From assembly GCA_028871455.1 (NCBI GenBank), contig JAGWNF010000004.1, positions 1 through 64,000 of the forward strand: 64,000 nt of DNA, in the 5' to 3' direction. The translations under genes were made by a program, and so were the position numbers. The notes beneath the pieces are model-generated. The model did no database searches. It was not told the DNA's origin and saw nothing but the letters and a program-made list of their open reading frames with translations. The stretch comes from Alphaproteobacteria bacterium (GTDB lineage Bacteria; Pseudomonadota; Alphaproteobacteria; ATCC43930; CGMCC-115725). The first letter of the stretch is position 1. Every line of letters starts with the position of its first letter. Shown here one piece after another: positions 52,560 through 61,875 of this stretch.

Positions 52560-52573
52560 TTGATCTGGCTCAA
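52560..52573. promoter_or_regulatory. FNR/FixK-like box with one mismatch
   Basis: TTGATCTGGCTCAA on the plus strand; minus-strand reading TTGAGCCAGATCAA. It differs at one base from the consensus and lies 60 bp before the TolC-like start, in the 141-bp gap to the YbhR-like gene. Possible control of the efflux operon. Confidence 0.4.
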
Positions 52574-52640
52574 TCCGCCGGCGTGATCCGTATTCGCCCC
52601 TACCCGCCATGGGCCATTTTCCTCGCTTTTCCGCCCACGC

Positions 52641-53768
52641 TCACGCCACCTTGTGGCGGAACATCCAGGTCGCGGCGGCGAGCGTCACCGCGGCGATGAT
52701 GACCATTGGCCATAGATCCGGGATCAGCAGGCCGATCCCCGCGCCTTCGAGATAGACGCGCTGGGCGATGGTGATGGCGTAGCGCAGCGGATTGGCCAGC
52801 GTCAGATATTGGAAGCCCAACGGCATGTTGTCGATCGGCGTCGTCAGGCCCGACAGCAGCGTGAACGGCATGATCACGACGAAGATGTAGATCATCGCCT
52901 GCTGCATGGTGCCGGCGATCGACGAGACGAAGAGGCCGATGCCGACCGCGGCGATCAGGAACAGCGTCAGGCCGGCATAGAGCGTGAAAACCGAGCCCTG
53001 GAACGGGATGCGGAACCAGAGCTGCGCCACCAGCAGAATCATCGTCGCCTGGGTCAGGCCGATGAGCATCGCCGGCACCGCCTTGCCGATCATGATCTCG
53101 GCCGGACGGTAGGGCGTCACCAGCAGCTGGTCGAAGGTGCCGTTCTCGCGCTCGCGCGCCACCGACATCGCCGCCAGGTTCATGGTCATCAGCATCACGA
53201 TGGTGCCGATGATGCTGGGGATCATGTGCCAGCGGGTCTCGAGCTCGGGATTGAACCAGGCGCGCATGGTCGCGGCGATCGGCGAACCGGTCTGGCCGTG
53301 ATCCGCCTGCCATTGGGTATTGAAGGCGTCGACGATGGTGGCGACATAGCCGCCGGCGATGGCGGCGGTGTTGGAGTTGCGGCCGTCGGCGATCACCTGC
53401 ACCGGGGCCGGCCGGCCGAGCGCGAGGTCGCGGCTGAAATCCTGGCCGATCTGGACGACGAGCAGCGCCTTCCGGTCGTCGATGACGGCGCGGATCTGGG
53501 AGGCGTTGTCGAGATTGGCGACGCGGTCGAAAATGCCCGAGCCGTCGAAGCGCGCCAGCAGATCGCGCGACGCCGCGCCGCGGTCCTGATCGAGCACCGC
53601 GTAGGGCACATGATTGAGATCGTAGGTCGCGGCATAGCCGAAGATGAGGATCTGGAGGATCGGCGGCACCAGCAGGCTGTAGCGGATCTTCGGGTCCTTG
53701 AGGACGGCGAGCAGTTCCTTGCGCACCAGGGCCAGGACGCGCCAGACGCTATCGGCCAGAGCGGTCAT
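52641..53768 (-). CDS. ABC-2 permease (YbhR-like)
   Basis: 375 residues, six helices with a large periplasmic loop between helices 1 and 2: VRKELLAVLKDPKIRYSLLVPPILQILIFGYAATYDLNHVPYAVLDQD near the start (cut here), ARERENGTFDQLLVTPYRPAEIMIGKAVP in the middle, and GLTTPIDNMPLGFQYLTLANPLRYAI near the end, the ABC-2 hallmark. Last gene of CecR-YbhG-YbhF-YbhS-YbhR order; ATG overlaps the upstream permease stop. Confidence 0.92.
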   Translation of the reverse strand: MTALADSVWRVLALVRKELLAVLKDPKIRYSLLVPPILQILIFGYAATYDLNHVPYAVLDQDRGAASRDLLARFDGSGIFDRVANLDNASQIRAVIDDRKALLVVQIGQDFSRDLALGRPAPVQVIADGRNSNTAAIAGGYVATIVDAFNTQWQADHGQTGSPIAATMRAWFNPELETRWHMIPSIIGTIVMLMTMNLAAMSVARERENGTFDQLLVTPYRPAEIMIGKAVPAMLIGLTQATMILLVAQLWFRIPFQGSVFTLYAGLTLFLIAAVGIGLFVSSIAGTMQQAMIYIFVVIMPFTLLSGLTTPIDNMPLGFQYLTLANPLRYAITIAQRVYLEGAGIGLLIPDLWPMVIIAAVTLAAATWMFRHKVA

Positions 53769-54897
53769 GCGAGCTTCTTCCGCGTGACGAAGCGGTTGGC
53801 GGCGACCAGCGCCAGCACCATGAAGAGCAGGATCGCCGCCTCGGGCAGCACCAGCGGCCAGATGTCGCCGGCGAGGAAGACCGTCTGCAACAGCGAGACG
53901 AAATAGCGCGCCGGAAAGACGTCGGCGATCGCCTGCACGGCGAGCGGCGTGCTGCGCAGGTCGAAGATGAAGCCCGACAGCATCAGCGCCGGTATGAAGG
54001 TCGCGATCAGGGTGAGCTGGCTCGCCACCAGCTGGCTCTTGACCGCCGACGAGATGAACAGGCCGATGCCGAGCGCGACCAGCAGATAGAGCATCGAGGC
54101 GCCGGTCAGCACCCAGAGCGAACCGCGGAACGGCACGAAGAACATGAACTTGGCGGCAAGGAAGCAGAGCGCCAGGCCGACCATGCCGATGGCGAAATAA
54201 GGCAGCGTCTTGCTCCACAGGATCTCGTCGACGCGCGCCGGCGTGACGAACAGCGCCTCGAGCGTGCCGCGCTCCCACTCGCGCGCCATCACCATGGTGG
54301 TGAGGAAGGCGCCGATCAGCGTCATCACCATGACGATGAGGCCGGGCACCAGGAACCAGTGGCTGTCGTTGGCCTCGTTGAACCAGACGCGGCTTTGCAC
54401 CGCGACGGGTCCGACGGCGACCGCCGCGCCGGTCGCGGCCTGGCGCGCGCTCCATTGCGCGATGGCGCCCTGGGCGTAGCCCTCGATGAGACGCGCGCGA
54501 TTGGCGTCGCTGCCCTGGACGATCACCTGCACCCGGGCGTCGCCGAGCGACAGCCGCCGGGCGAAATCCGGCCGGATGCGGACGATGCCGTCGACGCTGC
54601 GGTCGCGCATCATCCGCTCGGCCGCGACCATCGACGTCGTGTAATGCACGTCGAAATAGCGCGACAGCCGGAAGCCGGCGGCGAGCTCGACCGCCTTCGG
54701 CGTCGGATTCTCGATGACGACGGCGACCGGCACGTTGGTGACGTCGAGCGACAGCGCGAAGCCGAACAGCAGGATGAGCAGCGCCGGCATGATGACGCCG
54801 ATGATGATGCTGCTGGGATCGCGCACGATCTGGAAGCTTTCCTTGCGCACCAGCGCGCGGATGCGGCGCAGCTTGGCGGCGAGGCCGGCGGTCTGGT

Positions 54898-54901
<4 letters not shown>
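53765..54901 (-). CDS. ABC-2 permease (YbhS-like)
   Basis: 378 residues with the ABC-2 pattern: VRKESFQIVRDPSSIIIGVIMPALLILLFGFALSLDVTNVPVAV, REWERGTLEALFVTPARVDEILWSKTLPYF, SGFIFDLRSTPLAVQAIADVFPARYFV (strings shortened in order). It would pair with the YbhR-like protein as the membrane dimer of the exporter. Its ATG overlaps the fused ATPase stop by 4 nt. Confidence 0.92.
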
Positions 54902-56672
<1,771 letters not shown>

Positions 56673-56676
<4 letters not shown>

Positions 56677-57530
56677 CCGCCGGCTTTCGCCGGCGCGAGC
56701 GTGATGTGCACCGTCGCCGGCATGCCGAGGCGCAGATCGTCGCCCGGATCCTTGACGAAAACGCGGACCTCATAGACGAGACTCGGACGCAGATCGGTGG
56801 TCTCGACCGTCTTGGGCGTGAACTCGGCGACCGAGGAGATGAAGCCGACCCAGCCGGCGAAGCGCCGATCGGGGAAGCTGTCGACGGCGACTGTCGCCGT
56901 CATGCCGGGATGCAGCCGGCCGAGATCGGGTTCGCCGACATAGACGCGCACCCATTTCGGATCGGTGATCGCCAGATCGAGCACCGGCTTGCTCGGCGAC
57001 GCCATGTCGCCGGGCTCGAGCAGCCGCGAGCGCACCGTCGCGTCCATCGGCGCGACCAGCACGGCGTCGGCGAGCTCCTGGCGCAGCAGCGCGAGCTGCG
57101 CCGCGTTCGCCTGGACCTGGGCGAGCGCGCCGTCGAGCGTCGCCTGGGCGTTGTCGACGTCCTGGCGGCTGATGCCGCGGCCGTGGGTCGAACTCCATAC
57201 CGCCTGGACGCGGTTGTACTGCACGCGGTCATTGGCGGCGTTGACCTTGGCGAGATCGAGATTGGCCGCCGCCTGATCGACCTGCGGCGCCAGGCGGCTG
57301 GTATCGACGCGCGCCAGGACCTCGCCCTTCCTGACGTGATCGCCCTCCTGGACCAGCACCTCGCTGATGCGCTCGTTGTTGTTGAAGGCGAGATCGACCT
57401 CGCGCAGATCGACGTTGCCGTAGAGCGTGAGTTCGTGCGGCGCCGACCCGGCGCGGTAGTGCCACCACGCCCAGCCGCCGGCCGCCGCCAGCGCGACGAC
57501 CAGCGCCGCGACGATCGAGATGCGTTTCAT
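56673..57530 (-). CDS. HlyD-type adaptor (YbhG-like)
   Basis: 285 residues: an N-terminal anchor (RISIVAALVVALAAAGGWAWW), then LTLYGNVDLREVDLAFNNNERISEVLVQEGDHVRKGEVLARVDTSRLAPQ, a helical hairpin, and VLVAPMDATVRSRLLEPGDM and the C-terminal barrel. YbhG links the exporter to the outer membrane. Overlaps TetR gene by 4 nt and the ATPase gene by 4 nt. Confidence 0.92.
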
Positions 57531-58252
57531 GCCGGCCTTTCCCCGCTCCGCTCGCCGAGCGACGCCGCGATGTTTTCGTGCAGCGCGCCCTTCAGAAAAT
57601 CCAACCGCCGGCCGCGAAAATCGCGCCAGCCGAGCAGCCGCAGCGACGCCTCGCGCGCGGTGCGGAAGAACAGCACGCCACCGAACAGCATCAACGTGCG
57701 CGCCAACACGCGCGGATCGTCGGGCGGCAGCCCCATCAGGCCGCCGACCAGCGCGGTGGCGGTGCGCGCGAAACGCTGCATCACCCGCTCGAACAGGATG
57801 TCGAAGGCGGCGGTCGGCGACGCCTGCTCGCGGATGATGAACAGCACCCAGTGGTCGGGCTCGCGGCCGCCGATCAGCAGATCGGCGAAGGTGTCGAAGA
57901 AGGTCTGCAACAGCGCGAGCCGCCGGGCGCGCGACAGCGACGGCTCGGCCAGCGCGCCGCGGATGCGCTCGACCGTCGGGCCGAGATGAGCGGCGAGCCG
58001 CTCGGCGATGTGCTCGGCGCAGGCGCGGTAAATCCCCGCCTTGTCGCCGAAATAGTACTGCAGCGCCGGCAGGTTGACCCGCGCGCGGTCGGCGATCATC
58101 CGGGTCGAGGCGCCGTCGAAGCCGCAGGCGCCGAAGATCTCGAGCGCGGCGGCGACGATCTTGGCGCGCGTCACGCGGCCGCGCGCATAACCGCCGCTCG
58201 CCGGATGGCGGCGCGCGGGAGCGGCGGGACTGCGCAGGGCGGCGCCGGGCAT
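57527..58252 (-). CDS. TetR-family repressor, CecR-like (DUF1956 C-terminal)
   Basis: 241 residues: TetR HTH (TRAKIVAAALEIFGACGFDGASTRMIADRARVNLPALQYYFGDKAGIYRACAEHI) and a C-terminal ligand domain of the DUF1956 type (LIGGREPDHWVLFIIREQASPTAAFDIL, FRTAREASLRLLGWRDF). In E. coli CecR regulates ybhGFSR and responds to cefoperazone and chloramphenicol; here it heads the same gene order. A perfect palindrome lies just upstream of its start. Confidence 0.92.
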   Translation of the reverse strand: MPGAALRSPAAPARRHPASGGYARGRVTRAKIVAAALEIFGACGFDGASTRMIADRARVNLPALQYYFGDKAGIYRACAEHIAERLAAHLGPTVERIRGALAEPSLSRARRLALLQTFFDTFADLLIGGREPDHWVLFIIREQASPTAAFDILFERVMQRFARTATALVGGLMGLPPDDPRVLARTLMLFGGVLFFRTAREASLRLLGWRDFRGRRLDFLKGALHENIAASLGERSGERPA

Positions 58253-58267
58253 CGGCGATCCTCTCTG

Positions 58268-58289
58268 ATGTATATCGGACGATATACAT
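58268..58289. promoter_or_regulatory. Perfect 22-bp palindrome, probable CecR-type operator
   Basis: ATGTATATCG (58268-58277), GA, CGATATACAT (58280-58289). It lies 15 bp before the TetR start codon at 58252, where it would block the promoter of the TetR-efflux operon. No mismatch between arms; AT-rich within GC-rich surroundings. Confidence 0.8.
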
Positions 58290-58346
58290 TCTCGCGGCCA
58301 CGGTCAACCGCCACGGCGAATTCGCACCGCCACGGCCGTCGCCGCC

Positions 58347-58360
58347 TTGATTCAAATCAA
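58347..58360. promoter_or_regulatory. FNR/FixK-type box TTGATTCAAATCAA
   Basis: A perfect TTGAT-N4-ATCAA, 94 bp before the start of the TetR gene and just past the stop of the convergent-side SRPBCC gene. Possible activation of the YbhGFSR-like operon when oxygen is low. Confidence 0.5.
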
Positions 58361-58388
58361 CCGCAAACCCGCCGCCGGAGCGGCGGCG

Positions 58389-58799
58389 CTACAGCAATTT
58401 CGCCACGACGCCGTCGAGCGCGGTCAGGAATTTCGGCCAGCCGTATTTGGCGCCCTGATAATACTGCGGCTGATCCGGCGGGAAGCCCGTCTGCGCCATG
58501 CGCAGGTGGGTCCCCTTCGGCGTCGGCGTGAGAGTCCAGGTGACGACACTCTCGAGACCATAAGCCGCCCAGGTGTAAGACAGCGTCTTGTTCGGCTCGA
58601 TCGTCAGGACCTGACAGTCAACGGCGCCCCAATCGGCGCGCAGGTTGAAACGGTGGCCGATGACGGGCTTGAAGTCGTTCTTCATCAGCCACGCCTCGAT
58701 CAGGTGCGGTTGCGTGAGCGCGCGCCAGATTTTTTCCGGCGGATAAGGCATCTCACGTTCGACAACGACGGAAAGCGTTTCGGTCGCGGTATTGGTCAT
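58389..58799 (-). CDS. SRPBCC/AHSA1-like lipid- or ligand-binding protein
   Basis: 136 residues: LSVVVEREMPYPPEKIWRALTQPHLIEAWLMKNDFKPVIGHRFNLRADWG, LTIEPNKTLSYTWAAYGLESVVTWTLTPTPKGTHLRM, KFLTALDGVVAKLL. This is the START-like AHSA1 family. It follows an ArsR-type gene with ATGA overlap, the common ArsR-SRPBCC pair in which the regulator controls the second gene. Confidence 0.92.
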   Translation of the reverse strand: MTNTATETLSVVVEREMPYPPEKIWRALTQPHLIEAWLMKNDFKPVIGHRFNLRADWGAVDCQVLTIEPNKTLSYTWAAYGLESVVTWTLTPTPKGTHLRMAQTGFPPDQPQYYQGAKYGWPKFLTALDGVVAKLL

Positions 58800-59113
58800 T
58801 GATCCATCCTTTTGAGCAGATCTTCGAGGCGATCGAAGCGGTCGCGCCAGAAGGCGCCGTAGAAATTCATCCAGTCGACCAGCGGCTTGAGTCCCTGCGG
58901 CCGGACGCGATAGTGGGTCTCGCGGCCGGCACGTCGGCCGCGCACCAGGCCGGCCCGCGCGAGAACCCGCAAATGCTTGGACACCGCCGGCTGCGACACG
59001 CCGGCCCGCGCGGTCAGCGCCCAGACAGTCTGCTCGCCGTGCCGGCTCAGCCGCTCGAAGAGCGCGCGGCGCGTCGGATCGGCGAGAGTCTGGAGAACCG
59101 CGGCGGCTGGCAT
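58796..59113 (-). CDS. ArsR-family transcriptional regulator
   Basis: 105 residues: LADPTRRALFERLSRHGEQTVWALTARAGVSQPAVSKHLRVLARAGLVRGRRAGRETHYRVRPQGLKPLVDWMNFYGAFW, a winged helix with recognition helix SQPAVSKHLRVL. No Cys at all, so it is not a metal sensor. A perfect 10-4-10 palindrome lies 6 bp before its start, so it likely represses itself and the SRPBCC gene. Confidence 0.93.
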   Translation of the reverse strand: MPAAAVLQTLADPTRRALFERLSRHGEQTVWALTARAGVSQPAVSKHLRVLARAGLVRGRRAGRETHYRVRPQGLKPLVDWMNFYGAFWRDRFDRLEDLLKRMDQ

Positions 59114-59118
59114 GCGCT

Positions 59119-59142
59119 ATTCATAACCCACCGGTTATGAAT
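59119..59142. promoter_or_regulatory. Perfect 10-4-10 palindrome, ArsR-type operator
   Basis: ATTCATAACC (59119-59128), CACC, GGTTATGAAT (59133-59142). It is 6 bp upstream of the ArsR start at 59113 and the only AT-rich stretch there, so it probably covers the promoter. Confidence 0.75.
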
Positions 59143-59182
59143 CAGTCAAGCCGCCGCCGGGTTTACGCGCCGCCGCAGCCGA

Positions 59183-60148
59183 TCAGCGCGCCGGCGCCGC
59201 GTCGCCGGTGCCGGCGACCAGGCGGATTTGCGGATCGAGCTGCCGCGCCTTGGTGAGGTCGGCCTTGGCGGCGGCGGCGTCGGTCGGCTGACGCGCCAAG
59301 CCGCGATTATAGAAGGCGGCGGCATAGTTCGGATCGAGGGCGATGGCCTTGTCGTAATCGGCGACGGCGCGATCGGCGTGACCCTGCGCCGCCTCGGCGA
59401 GGCCGCGATTGTTGAAGGCGAAGGCCGAGCGCGGATCGAGCGTGATCGCCTGGGTATAGTCGGCGATGGCGCGGTCGGCGTGGCCCTGCGCCGCTTCCGC
59501 GAGGCCGCGATTGTTGAGGATCGCGGCGCTCGGCCCGAGCTTGAGCGCTGCGTCGTAATCGGCGATGGCGCGGTCGTAGCGAAGCTGCGCGGCATAAGCA
59601 TTGCCGCGGTCGTAATAGGCAATCGCCGTCGGCGCCAGGGCGATGGCCTTGTCATAGTCGGCGACGGCGCGGTCGAAGCCGCCGCCGGCGGCTTCGGCGA
59701 GACCGCGGGCGTCGTAGGCGACGGCGTCGTTGGGATCGCGCTTGAGCGCCTGGTCGTCGGCGGCGATGGCGCGGTCGTAGCGGCCCTCGCCGGCATAGGC
59801 GAGGCCCAGATTCTCGTAGGCCTTGAGATCGTCGGGATTGACCTGGATCGCCTGGGCATAATCGGCGATCGCCTGATCGAAATGGCCCTGGGCGGCCTCG
59901 GCGGCGCCGCGGTTGTCGTAGGCCGCGGCGAGATTGGTCGGATTGAGCCCGCCCGACGCGATCAGCGCGCTGCAGGCGACGAGGCGCGCATCGGCGGCGG
60001 TGCCGTCGGCGCCGGCGCATTGCGCGAACTGTTGTTCGGTTGGCGCCTGCGGTTCGGTTGTCGCCGCCGCGTCGGTTTGCGCCCGCGCCGCGCCGGCCGC
60101 CAGCGCGAAAGCCAGAGCGACGAAGGTTATGGAGCGGAGCGGAAGCAT
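59183..60148 (-). CDS. Exported TPR-repeat protein (paralogue of 20951-21880)
   Basis: 321 residues: signal peptide (RSITFVALAFALAAGAARA), the short motif AQCAGADGT..ARLVACSALIASGG (same kind as in the 20951 gene), then seven or eight TPR units such as YDNRGAAEAAQGHFDQAIADYAQAIQVNP. Repeats at 170-290 are nearly identical to each other (GHADRAIADYTQAITLDP and similar), showing recent internal duplication. Periplasmic scaffold likely. Confidence 0.9.
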   Translation of the reverse strand: MLPLRSITFVALAFALAAGAARAQTDAAATTEPQAPTEQQFAQCAGADGTAADARLVACSALIASGGLNPTNLAAAYDNRGAAEAAQGHFDQAIADYAQAIQVNPDDLKAYENLGLAYAGEGRYDRAIAADDQALKRDPNDAVAYDARGLAEAAGGGFDRAVADYDKAIALAPTAIAYYDRGNAYAAQLRYDRAIADYDAALKLGPSAAILNNRGLAEAAQGHADRAIADYTQAITLDPRSAFAFNNRGLAEAAQGHADRAVADYDKAIALDPNYAAAFYNRGLARQPTDAAAAKADLTKARQLDPQIRLVAGTGDAAPAR

Positions 60149-60184
60149 GGCGGCGCGAGCGCGAACGGCATCATGCCGCGCGCG

Positions 60185-60694
60185 TCAGCGATTGGCGACC
60201 GAATTGGCGGCCGTCGGCCGGGAATCATTGCTGACGATCTCGATCGCGACCGGCGCCAAGCCCCTGTATTTCATGTGAAGCTTCTCGGCCGCCTCAGGCG
60301 TGAGATCGATCATCCGGCCGCGCACGTAGGGACCGCGGTCGTTGATTCGCACCACGACCGACCGGCCGTTGCGCAGATTAGTGACGCGGACGCGGGTGTT
60401 GAACGGCAGCGTGCGCGACGCCGCCGCCATCCGGTTGTCGTGGAAGGTCTCGCCGTTGGCGGTGACGTGGAAGATCGGGCCGCCATACCAGGAGGCGATG
60501 CCGTGGACGACCTTGGGCCGCGCCCGCGCCTGTTTCGACGCCGGCAGCGGCGGCAGGCTGACGATGACGCTGTTCTGGGGCATGCGGCCGCTCCGCACCA
60601 CGTCGAAGACGCCCACCGCCGAACTGCCGAGGACGGCAACCAGCGAGCACGCGAACGCCAACCCTGCGACCAGCGGTTTCTTGGTCATCGCCAT
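60185..60694 (-). CDS. RlpA-like septal-ring lytic transglycosylase family protein
   Basis: 169 residues: anchor/signal (KPLVAGLAFACSLVAVLGSSAVG), then a double-psi barrel: HGIASWYGGPIFHVTANGETFHDNRMAAASRTLPFNTRVRVTNLRNGRSVVVRINDRGPYVRGRMIDLT, with the catalytic Asp in NDRGPY. The SPOR domain of long RlpA is absent, so this is the short form. ATG 60694 chosen; ATG 60688 and TTG 60709 are options. It would cut or bind glycan strands stripped of peptides. Confidence 0.87.
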   Translation of the reverse strand: MAMTKKPLVAGLAFACSLVAVLGSSAVGVFDVVRSGRMPQNSVIVSLPPLPASKQARARPKVVHGIASWYGGPIFHVTANGETFHDNRMAAASRTLPFNTRVRVTNLRNGRSVVVRINDRGPYVRGRMIDLTPEAAEKLHMKYRGLAPVAIEIVSNDSRPTAANSVANR

Positions 60695-60765
60695 AGGCCG
60701 GTGGTGCAACGCGGCGGTCCCGAAAAGGTTCCGGACGGCGGCGCTCTTGCGACAATGCGCGCCGC

Positions 60766-60939
60766 TCAGCGGGTGGGCTGCGCGGCCGGTCGATCCGTCG
60801 GTGTCGCGGCGAAATCGGCCAGCCGGTCGTAGCGATCGGCGGCGGCGTAGAGTTCGACGCTGATGGCGAAGTTCGTGGCCTCTTGGGCGGCTTCACGCAG
60901 CCGCGCGGCCTTTTCACGGTAGATTTCTCTTGGGCTCAT
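60766..60939 (-). CDS. Small helical hypothetical protein, 57 residues
   Basis: MSPREIYREKAARLREAAQEATNFAISVELYAAADRYDRLADFAA.. : two amphipathic helices, like the alphaproteobacterial short proteins with the pattern Y-x-x-x-A-x-x-L-x-x-x-A found in many copies in rhizobia. GGGAG lies 9-13 nt before the ATG at 60939. Divergent from the 61124 gene. Function unknown. Confidence 0.72.
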   Translation of the reverse strand: MSPREIYREKAARLREAAQEATNFAISVELYAAADRYDRLADFAATPTDRPAAQPTR

Positions 60940-61053
60940 TTTTCGATCTCCCACCCCGCGGTGAGCGGAAGGGAAAATAACCAAAACCCTCGGCCGAATA
61001 TTGTGATTCTTCTGTGACCCGGCGGGATCGTCGGCCGGCGCCGGCCGATCGGG

Positions 61054-61088
61054 CCCTAGGTACAAACCCCTAGGTGTGACCTATGTCA
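61054..61088. promoter_or_regulatory. Direct repeats CCCTAGGT and palindrome TGACCTATGTCA
   Basis: CCCTAGGT occurs at 61054-61061 and 61068-61075 (14-bp period), each containing the palindrome CCTAGG. It is followed by TGAC-N4-GTCA at 61077-61088. All lie between the divergent small genes starting at 60939 and 61124, so they look like regulator sites. The regulator is not known. Confidence 0.45.
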
Positions 61089-61123
61089 AAGCCATGACGC
61101 CGCGACCGGCGCAGTTTGCGGGC

Positions 61124-61291
61124 ATGGAAAGCGAAACCGACAATCTGCTGCACGATCTCAAGCGCTACCGCTTCCTGCTGCAAAACTTCCAGCACGACGA
61201 GCGCCTGGCGCGCGTGCTGCTACAGCTTATCGCCGAGACCGAGGAACGCCTCCGCGCGCTCGACGCCGCGATCCCTTACGCCGTCGTTTAG
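61124..61291 (+). CDS. Small helical hypothetical protein, 55 residues
   Basis: MESETDNLLHDLKRYRFLLQNFQHDERLARVLLQLIAETEERLRALDA: a helical coiled-coil-like protein with mixed charge. A GTG at 61076 and ATG at 61094 are also in frame, but the GTG overlaps a palindromic site and none has a clear ribosome binding site. The 3' end overlaps the low-confidence gene 61227-61490 on the other strand by 65 bp. Confidence 0.62.
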   Translation: MESETDNLLHDLKRYRFLLQNFQHDERLARVLLQLIAETEERLRALDAAIPYAVV

Positions 61292-61490
61292 TCAACGCGC
61301 CGGCACGCCGACGCGGTCGCTTGATCGCCTCCTTGCGGTCGGCGGTTTGGCGGGCGACACGCCGCGCCAGCTTCTCGAGCTTGGCGGCGGCGGTGAGGGT
61401 GCGGCGCACCACGGCATCGGCGACGCGTGCCGCCTCGCGGCGCATCCGGCGCACCTCGCGCAGGACGCGCGTTACGTCGGGATGATTCAA
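61227..61490 (-). CDS. Possible small Arg-rich protein, 87 residues
   Basis: TTG start at 61490 overlaps the stop of the upstream 66-residue gene (TTGA). Reads NHPDVTRVLREVRRMRREAARVADAVVRRTLTAAAKLEKLARRVARQTADRKEA in helical Arg/Ala style, then a very basic tail KRPRRRAGALTKRRRK. May be a DNA- or RNA-binding helper or an artefact of GC-rich sequence; overlap with the plus-strand gene lowers confidence. Confidence 0.4.
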   Translation of the reverse strand: MNHPDVTRVLREVRRMRREAARVADAVVRRTLTAAAKLEKLARRVARQTADRKEAIKRPRRRAGALTKRRRKGSRRRARGGVPRSRR

Positions 61491-61687
61491 GTCTCACCTC
61501 CCGATGGTCTGTCCGACGGATAGCGATAAAGGAAGCGGGCGCGGTCCCAGACCTCGAAACCCGAAAACTGGGCCTTGCGCGCCGCGAACAGGGTCTCCGC
61601 TTCCTTGATCGCAGCCTTGTCGTCCGTCCTCGATTTCAAAACCTCCACCGCAGCGATATGGCCATCGCGCATGAAGTAGCACCGCAC
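61487..61687 (-). CDS. Small hypothetical protein, 66 residues (alphaproteobacterial family)
   Basis: VRCYFMRDGHIAAVEVLKSRTDDKAAIKEAETLFAARKAQFSGFEVWDRARFLYRYP: the RCYFMRDGHI start and F-E-V-W-D-R-A-R-F end are typical of a short protein found in many rhizobia and relatives. GTG start at 61687 has GAGAGG 5-10 nt before. Function unknown. It probably shares a transcript with the next frame. Confidence 0.8.
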   Translation of the reverse strand: MRCYFMRDGHIAAVEVLKSRTDDKAAIKEAETLFAARKAQFSGFEVWDRARFLYRYPSDRPSGGET

Positions 61688-61875
61688 GAGAACCTCTCTG
61701 TCCAAAAATATACGGCAAAGAACAACGACGGCCGCGGCGCTCCGGCGAGGCGCGGCCGTGCATGGCAAGGCTGGTTACATAGCACGGCGGCGGCCGGGAG
61801 TCGCGCTTGTCGGAATCGGCGAGATCGCGGGTTTTGGCATCCGCGACGGCGCCGAGCCGGCCGGCAGGTGTCGCC

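Noticed and set aside
61076-61093. GTG start for the 61124 gene
   Set aside because: It lies within the TGACCTATGTCA palindrome and has no ribosome binding site.
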